Source of the DNA: Apoda limacodes
Lineage: Eukaryota; Arthropoda; Insecta; Lepidoptera; Limacodidae
Direction: 5' to 3'
DNA length: 64,000 nt
Assembly: GCA_946406115.1 (NCBI GenBank)
Contig: OX291557.1
Location: forward strand, 16,524,501-16,588,500
Shown: positions 58,543 to 64,000 of the stretch, piece after piece
How the letters are laid out: each line of letters starts with the position of its first letter
How positions within the stretch are numbered: position 1 is the stretch's first letter
Position numbers and translations under genes: made by a program
The notes under the pieces: model-generated
Databases searched by the model: none
The model's input: only the letters and a program-made list of their open reading frames with translations
Told to the model about the DNA's origin: nothing

Positions 58543-58795
58543 AAAATTTGCTCGGCTGGACAGCGTTTAGGAACGAGGAAATTCGCCGAAGAATCAAAAT
58601 CGCCGTCAAAGCACAAACAGTAAGCAAGATGAGTGGGGCCAATGGGGAAGTAAGGTTCTCGAGTGTCGACCACGGATTGGAACACGCAGCCTGGGATAGC
58701 CTCCTACCAAGTGGACAGTTGACCCAGATAGAGCCGCCGGAAGCCGATGGTTGCGGAGCACAACCGGTCCGACTCGCACTTGACCGGTAGGATGG
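58543..58795 (+). pseudogene. RTE-like LINE, C-terminal fragment
   Basis: The frame gives FRNEEIRRRIKIAVKAQTVS, then in shifted frames the region equivalent to WGSKVLEWRPR (gtaaggttctcgagtgtcga), the ggcctcctaccaagtggac-like GRPPTRW region, and gccgatggttgcggagc. Deletions and shifts make the 80-codon frame nonsense after about residue 28. Confidence 0.7.
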
Positions 58796-60125
58796 TAAAA
58801 AAATCTTTACGACTGATTCTCAGACCTACAGAAAATACATACAAATTTCATAAGAATCGGTTAAGCCATTTCGGAGGAGTTTTGTTACAAACACTGTGAC
58901 ACGATCATTTTATATATTACACATATCAATGTACGAAGATTTAAAGTTCGTAATCCAAACATAATTGTTGACTTTTAAGTGTAGGTTGTACAAATAACGA
59001 AACGTTAAACATTAAAAAAATATACTTTATAAACCTCGATGACACGCGAAGTGCTTAAATACGATAAGTCAACATACTTAAAGGACATTTCTGATTAAAT
59101 AAAAAAAATTTAAGGCGTCTATAATTTAAATGCGGGCGACCAATTTGTCAGTAATTAAGGTTTATTTTAAGGTTTTATCTTTATAAGAGCATTTATTTCG
59201 TAAACATTGAGATTAATCCCATGTCCACTAATGCGTCTCTGCTATAAAACCTTCTTAATTATTATGTACTGAATTCTCGGACCCAGGCCCCTTTATAAAC
59301 CTTTTTATAGCAACTATGTAATAGTTTTGTTAAGTATCGAATTGTTTAAAATTTGTCAGTTATATATCTACTTTTATATATAGACTACTATAGACTGACA
59401 TAAAAAACCTTTTTTCAATTGAGGTATTAGGTTGGTAAGTTGACTCTATCACAGTAGAACCAGTAAAATATCTTCATATAAGTGTGCCAATTTCGCGTCA
59501 ACACAATCACGCGCCCGATCTTCCTGTCCTACACTTATCCAATAAATAACATCTTTTGTTAAGTAAAAAAAACCTAAATTGCTGCAGCACACAATTTTAA
59601 AATAACATAAAATTTAAACTAAAACCTTAAAAAAACACTACATTATAGATATAGACAACAAGACTTTCAAATACAAACACAATAGACCAAATATTAATAT
59701 ACATACCATATAATAATTAAACAACTCGCACATTCCAAGTGATCTTTCCGATCGATTACGCTTGAACAAACAGTTTTTTTTTTCATTACCTTTATTCAAA
59801 TAATATTATAAATCAAAAACACGCCGTTAGCGTCCCGAAGGAAAGGTCATTTATCAGAGAGACGCGAGCGCAAGACGCGGCCGCCATTGTATCGTCCATT
59901 AATGCAACCTTAATTGTTATTTTATCGAATTCCAATATGGCCGACAAGCGTTTGTAATTAGTATTTTAGACAGTGAGTCGTTTTTCTAGTGTTTGGTGAC
60001 CTGATAATTTAATAAACATATGTACCCTAATATTTTTTTAAAAATCTGAGCGAATTAAAGAATAATCTAAGGGATCTGAATCATTTACTATCCAAGTACT
60101 AACCAAACGTTCCATACACTGACAT
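58796..60125. other. Spacer with a GC-rich patch
   Basis: No gene. 59820-59960 is GC-richer (gagagacgcgagcgcaagac, then gcggccgccattgtatcgtc) in an otherwise AT-rich stretch. GAGAG and GCCAT strings resemble insect Polycomb response element motifs, which is suggestive only. Confidence 0.3.
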
Positions 60126-60305
60126 GCAAAAACAACAAGTTACTTACATAGACGACAATATTTCCGAAACAACTCATGCTAGCTCTATGAAGTCAAAGGA
60201 ACATTGAAGCGTATTTATTCACTAAATGAAACTTTTTGTTCCATGAAGCTATCTTTACTTGTTTATAAAATATCTTCGTTTATGTAAGTAACTCGTTATT
60301 TTTGC
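60126..60305. mobile_element. Foldback element with 36-bp terminal arms
   Basis: The left arm 60126-60161 (gcaaaaacaacaagttactt onward) and right arm 60270-60305 are reverse complements with five mismatches in 36. Weaker pairing continues inwards, so most of the 180 bases fold back. No ORF. Confidence 0.7.
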
Positions 60306-60589
60306 TCGAAAGTGATTTCCCTTATAAGGCACTGTGCTGCTCAATATATGCTCTTTCTGTCAACCCTATGCCGCAAAAACAAAAATATAGAAATCTAACA
60401 TATATAACATTTTCTTTTAAAGTATCAATACGTAACCAAAAGTTTTCTTTATACCAAGTGGCCACTCGACTGTCGTAATTTTCAAACCGCCTAGAACTAG
60501 AAGGCCTCTGATTTGGGTTAACAGCTTTTGTCACATATGACAACAGCCAAATTAGTGCTAACTAGGCACAAACCTTTATTGATATATAG
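60306..60589. other. Spacer
   Basis: Nothing recognised; the minus-strand frame at 60322-60543 is not called. Confidence 0.4.
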
Positions 60590-60830
60590 CTTTTACCCGT
60601 GACTACACCTGCTCTTAATTCGGTTATCAGTATAGTATTTCAACGGCAACTCCTCAATTTTAGAAAAAAAGCGACTTACATTTGACGTTTTCTAGTAGCC
60701 TACGTCCTTTCTCAGAATTCATACTATCTCCATGACAAATTTCATCTTGATCGGAACAGCGGTTTAAGCGTGAAGAGGTAACAAACAGACAGACGGAGTT
60801 ACATTCGCATTTATAATATTAGTATATATG
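60590..60830 (+). repeat. Family U repeat
   Basis: cccgtgactacacctgctct, ttcggttatcagtatagtat, aatttcatcttgatcggaac, gaggtaacaaacagacagac and atttataatattagtatata follow the order of family U. Confidence 0.65.
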
Positions 60831-61624
60831 GATATGGAATGGGTTTAAAACGGTATTATGGCATAGTAAATAAATTAATGAGTACATTGAAAACAATACA
60901 CTATTCTATTGTCTTACTAATCAGGATTGGAACCTTATTTTAATGTAAATGTAATAAGCAGAAAAAAAGACTACTCTGGAATAGTAATTATACTAGTTAT
61001 CTGTAGAATACACATCTGTGAAATAAATGCAAGAAAGCAAAGTAGAAATTTAAATTAAATAAATTAGATTCACTACTTTCGATAAAACAGTTACGGCCCA
61101 CATCCAGAATTAATATTAAGATTATTTAAGCTATACTGGAAAGGTCAAAGTATTTTTAATTAGTCACAATTCTATGATAATTAGTAGCAATAATTTTAAG
61201 ATCAAATATTGAGATCAAGAAGGCAATTTAAGATTAACATAACTTTTAACGTACACTCTAAATTAAATTATTATTTTATGTAAATTATAATATTTTAGGG
61301 AAATCACAGATTATATAAAATTGTTAACGGAAACATAATCTTGTTAACTATTAGTATATGATTAGTAATGCGATATGTAAGGACTTACGGCTTAACTCGT
61401 AAGATTTGAGATTAAGTTAAAACTTAATAGTGATGTGTAATATTTTAGTTTATATAAGGTGTCGTATCTTGTTAAGGTAATCTGAGCACGAGAGAGATCA
61501 ATATTATCTACAGTAGGTGTTGGACATTACAACGTTTGAGATATCGGTTACTTAGTTACTATCTGAATAAACTTAGCTTGTTAACGTGGTTGATTTTATT
61601 TTCTAATCAATTTAAAACTAACCT
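60831..61624. other. AT-rich spacer
   Basis: No gene recognised. Confidence 0.45.
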
Positions 61625-62190
61625 ACCCATCATTCTTCTTCGTGCGATAAAATCCGAAACCAGGAAATTCGTTGAAGAACAATGTAAAGTTACTTACATA
61701 GCTCAAACAGTAAGCAGGCTGAAGCTGGCGTGGACTCACCTTCGGGTTCGATAGTCACGTTGGTCGAAGGCACGCCCCCGAGAGCGAATTCCCCAAAAAA
61801 AAAAGCTGAAGTGGCAATGGGCAGGCCTGATCGTTTGGCGAACCGTTGACCGATGGGAAAGAAAAGTTCTCAAGTGGCGACCACGGATCGGAAGATGCAG
61901 CATGGGACGGCTTCCTACCAGGTGGACAGACGACCTACATTGCTGATTAAATCGTTGTTCTTCACATATTTTCATTAAAACGTAAAGTAAATGGACAATG
62001 CATGTCACAGTCATCTCGAAACCAGATGATTTTTACTGAATTAAATCGCCGTCAAAGCCGCAGGAAGCCGATGGGCGCGGGCGGCTTAGGACCGGCCGTT
62101 GTGGATACATATAGGGGATGCCTACGTTTAGCAGTGGCTGAAACGAATGAAACTATTATTCAATTAGGCAATCCGAAGAAGAATTATAGT
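61625..62190 (+). pseudogene. RTE-like LINE 3' end, interrupted
   Basis: cgtgcgataaaatccgaaac opens the same region as at window start, followed by agctgaagtggcaatgggca, ctcaagtggcgaccacggat, gacggcttcctaccaggtgg and, after an interruption (61955-62039), gccgatgggcgcgggcggct and ggatgcctacgtttagcagt. A second disruption lies between 61727 and 61800, where ggctgaag appears twice. Multiple frameshifts. Confidence 0.7.
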
Positions 62191-62514
62191 CAGCGATAAT
62201 GGGATGTGTCGTAGAATAATCAAGGTGAACTGTTGATGGGTTTGTCTTATATGTGGTTTGCAGATTTGTGCCGATAGCTCCTGAACAAGATGACTGGGGG
62301 TGACCACTTGGTAGGTGCTACGAGTCCATCATAACCTTCACGCCGGTGCCAACACCTGCAGATGTCTATAAGAATTTTCTAGTGACTATAACAAAGGTCA
62401 AAAAGGTCAACTGTGCAAAAGCATGGGTTGAGGCAGACAAGTTTTAGAATATAGAGTACAGCTTTGTAAGCTTAGGCTACTTAAAAATGTCAATATGAGT
62501 CATTTTTTTTCTGT
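62191..62514. other. Spacer
   Basis: No gene recognised. Confidence 0.4.
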
Positions 62515-62580
62515 AATTGTAGAGTTGCCGTTGAAATCCTACACCGATAACTAAATTTTGAGCGAATGAAACCGTGTGCA
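62515..62580 (-). repeat. Family U terminal fragment
   Basis: gtagagttgccgttgaaatc and cgataactaaattttgagcg match the minus-strand form at 20500-20540. Confidence 0.5.
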
Positions 62581-63034
62581 AAAGTTATACCTACAAAAGT
62601 GGACTTCTCCAGTTTGTTTTATTGTTTGTTATTCATAATTTTTTTATAGTTTGTCAGGTTATTCTGTACCAGTCTTTTACTTTACCTTATTACTTCAAAG
62701 CTGATAATTTAAAATCTGAACCTTATTTCGAAAACAATAAGAAACACGAATGTGAAAAGTTATTTCATATATTTATAATATTCACTAAAGAATGTAAGCG
62801 ATCATACGCTTAATAATTTTTGGCACAAGACACTCCAGCTTTTGCCGTCGACAGGCAATGTCTTGTCATACTAGAAGTCTTCATTAGTTACAGCTTGATA
62901 TGCTTTTTGTTTATTTTATTTACATTACATACTTCCAGGTCATTGAAACTGGACCACTGTAGCTATGTAGCGTTTTCTGTAAAAACAATTACAAATGGAT
63001 TTAGTCTGTTTTCCATTGCATTGCCTCAGCGTTG
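62581..63034. other. AT-rich spacer
   Basis: No gene recognised. Confidence 0.4.
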
Positions 63035-63240
63035 ACTAACAGACTTTTTGTCCCCACTACAGGGGCACAGGCTTCCCCTTAGAGAAAGGAGTTTTGGACT
63101 GTAGTCAACCGCCTTGGCCCAGGGCATATAGGCAGACGTTATCAAACTAGTGGCCACTGTAATAATAATTCTGACTTGACTTAGTGACTGCTGTCACGTG
63201 ACTACAGCCAAGATCATGTGCTTTCCCGAAATACGGAGGA
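63035..63240 (-). mobile_element. 5S-type SINE, body fragment, minus strand
   Basis: ccactacaggggcacaggct, ggactgtagtcaaccgcctt, ggcccagggcatataggcag, cttgacttagtgactgctgt and cccgaaatacggagga give the reverse of the body at 36030-36160 and 46800-46960. The 5S head beyond 63240 is not recognisable. Confidence 0.55.
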
Positions 63241-63335
63241 GTTTAGATAAAAGTGCCCATTGATGCATAACTTCGCGTATCGTTTTTGATCGATTAATAT
63301 TACTGGGTCACGACCTCCTTGGTTCGTATGTTTCT

Positions 63336-63590
63336 GTTGAAATGGCCAGCTTACGGTCTGCCTGAAGATAAGTGGAAACCGCAGCCAATGGACGCTTGCA
63401 ACACCTGGCGCATCACTCGTGTGTTGCCGATCTTTCAACATTCTAATAACTTCTGTTTTGAAGAACAACATACTGTAGTCCTTAGAGAAAACCTTGGCAG
63501 TAGGCTCATGCCACAGCCTAAGCGTTTGTGGGAGAAGGTTTTTCTAAACCGACCTCATGAAGTTCATAAAAGAAACAGACCTTGGAATAA
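63336..63590 (-). pseudogene. Family J LINE, 3'-end fragment
   Basis: The plus strand shows ccgcagccaatggacgcttg, caacacctggcgcatcactc, ttgccgatctttcaacattc, gtccttagagaaaaccttgg and cctaagcgtttgtgggagaa, the reverse complement of 44310-44520. The 105- and 85-codon frames across it are shadows or remnants. Confidence 0.85.
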
Positions 63591-64000
63591 ATCTCGTATC
63601 CTTAGTATGCAGATATTGCTTCAAGGGACACACTAATTAGGACCACTATTACCTACTACACTCAGTGAAGATTATACTGTGGTTCAATTCATAGTAGTTG
63701 TAGGTACGCTTATTTACTCTACAGTTAAGATTAAATAGTGGTTATGGTTGAAGCTAAGACTAATAGCAAATTTTATTAACGAAAGAATCAACCTTTTTAA
63801 ATAGCAAGACTCATCCTACGACGTGTATCTTACTTCTAATTCTCAGAATAAAAATAAAAAAGACAAGATTTGATAATTATAAAAGATCCTTAATGACTTT
63901 TGTATAAAATGACTAGAACTGACAACATCAGCCTATCGTAATTCTTAAGAAGCTGCGCAGAAGATTAAAAAAAGTCACGCGCGTTCGAACATTCCGCGAG
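63591..64000. other. Spacer at window end
   Basis: No gene recognised. Confidence 0.4.

Overview
The window is AT-rich, intron-free-looking, repeat-laden nuclear DNA of an insect, most probably a moth or butterfly (Lepidoptera). The assignment rests on the repeats: a tRNA-derived SINE ending in ATT repeats, a 5S-rRNA-like SINE, 'ggccaagtgcgag...gggttccgta' repeats, 'tcagtcagtcagtca' repeats, and jockey/CR1-like and RTE-like LINE fragments of types I know from lepidopteran genomes. The species cannot be named.

I found no convincing host protein-coding gene, rRNA or functional tRNA. The one long reading frame (42243-44501, 752 codons) is the reverse transcriptase part of a 5'-truncated jockey/CR1-like LINE. 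It is open throughout and has its catalytic YADD box, so it looks recent. Seven shorter, decayed pieces of the same family lie at about 5.9, 12.3, 19.6, 23.7, 37.6, 40.9 and 63.3 kb. At least four other LINE lineages are present as pseudogenes: a 1.8-kb RT pseudogene at 49.3-51.1 kb (minus strand, catalytic DD read as EE), LINE C-termini at 17.1-17.9 kb (minus) and 47.7-48.1 kb (plus), an RNase H-type fragment at 30.0-30.5 kb, and RTE-like 3' ends at 0, 33.4, 58.5 and 61.6 kb.

Short elements fill much of the rest: five tRNA-type SINEs (4.0, 13.7, 19.2, 26.1, 28.7 kb), four 5S-type SINEs (2.4, 35.9, 46.8, 63.0 kb), three copies of one probable MITE (0.5, 19.9, 57.7 kb), four foldback elements (35.3, 37.3, 52.1, 60.1 kb), two tRNA-like copies (22.2, 39.1 kb), a probable solo LTR (1.1-1.6 kb) and several unnamed dispersed families. 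The MITE at 19.9 kb sits inside an older repeat, which gives a relative age order.

Between the repeats lie AT-rich stretches with a few less AT-rich islands (near 0.24, 5.1, 10.8, 12.8, 40.5, 48.5 and 59.85 kb). These might be regulatory, but that is only a guess from composition. The window is best read as a gene desert or a very large intron. I see no operon, CRISPR array or evidence of a new defence or metabolic system; the most informative signals are the nested insertions and palindromic elements.
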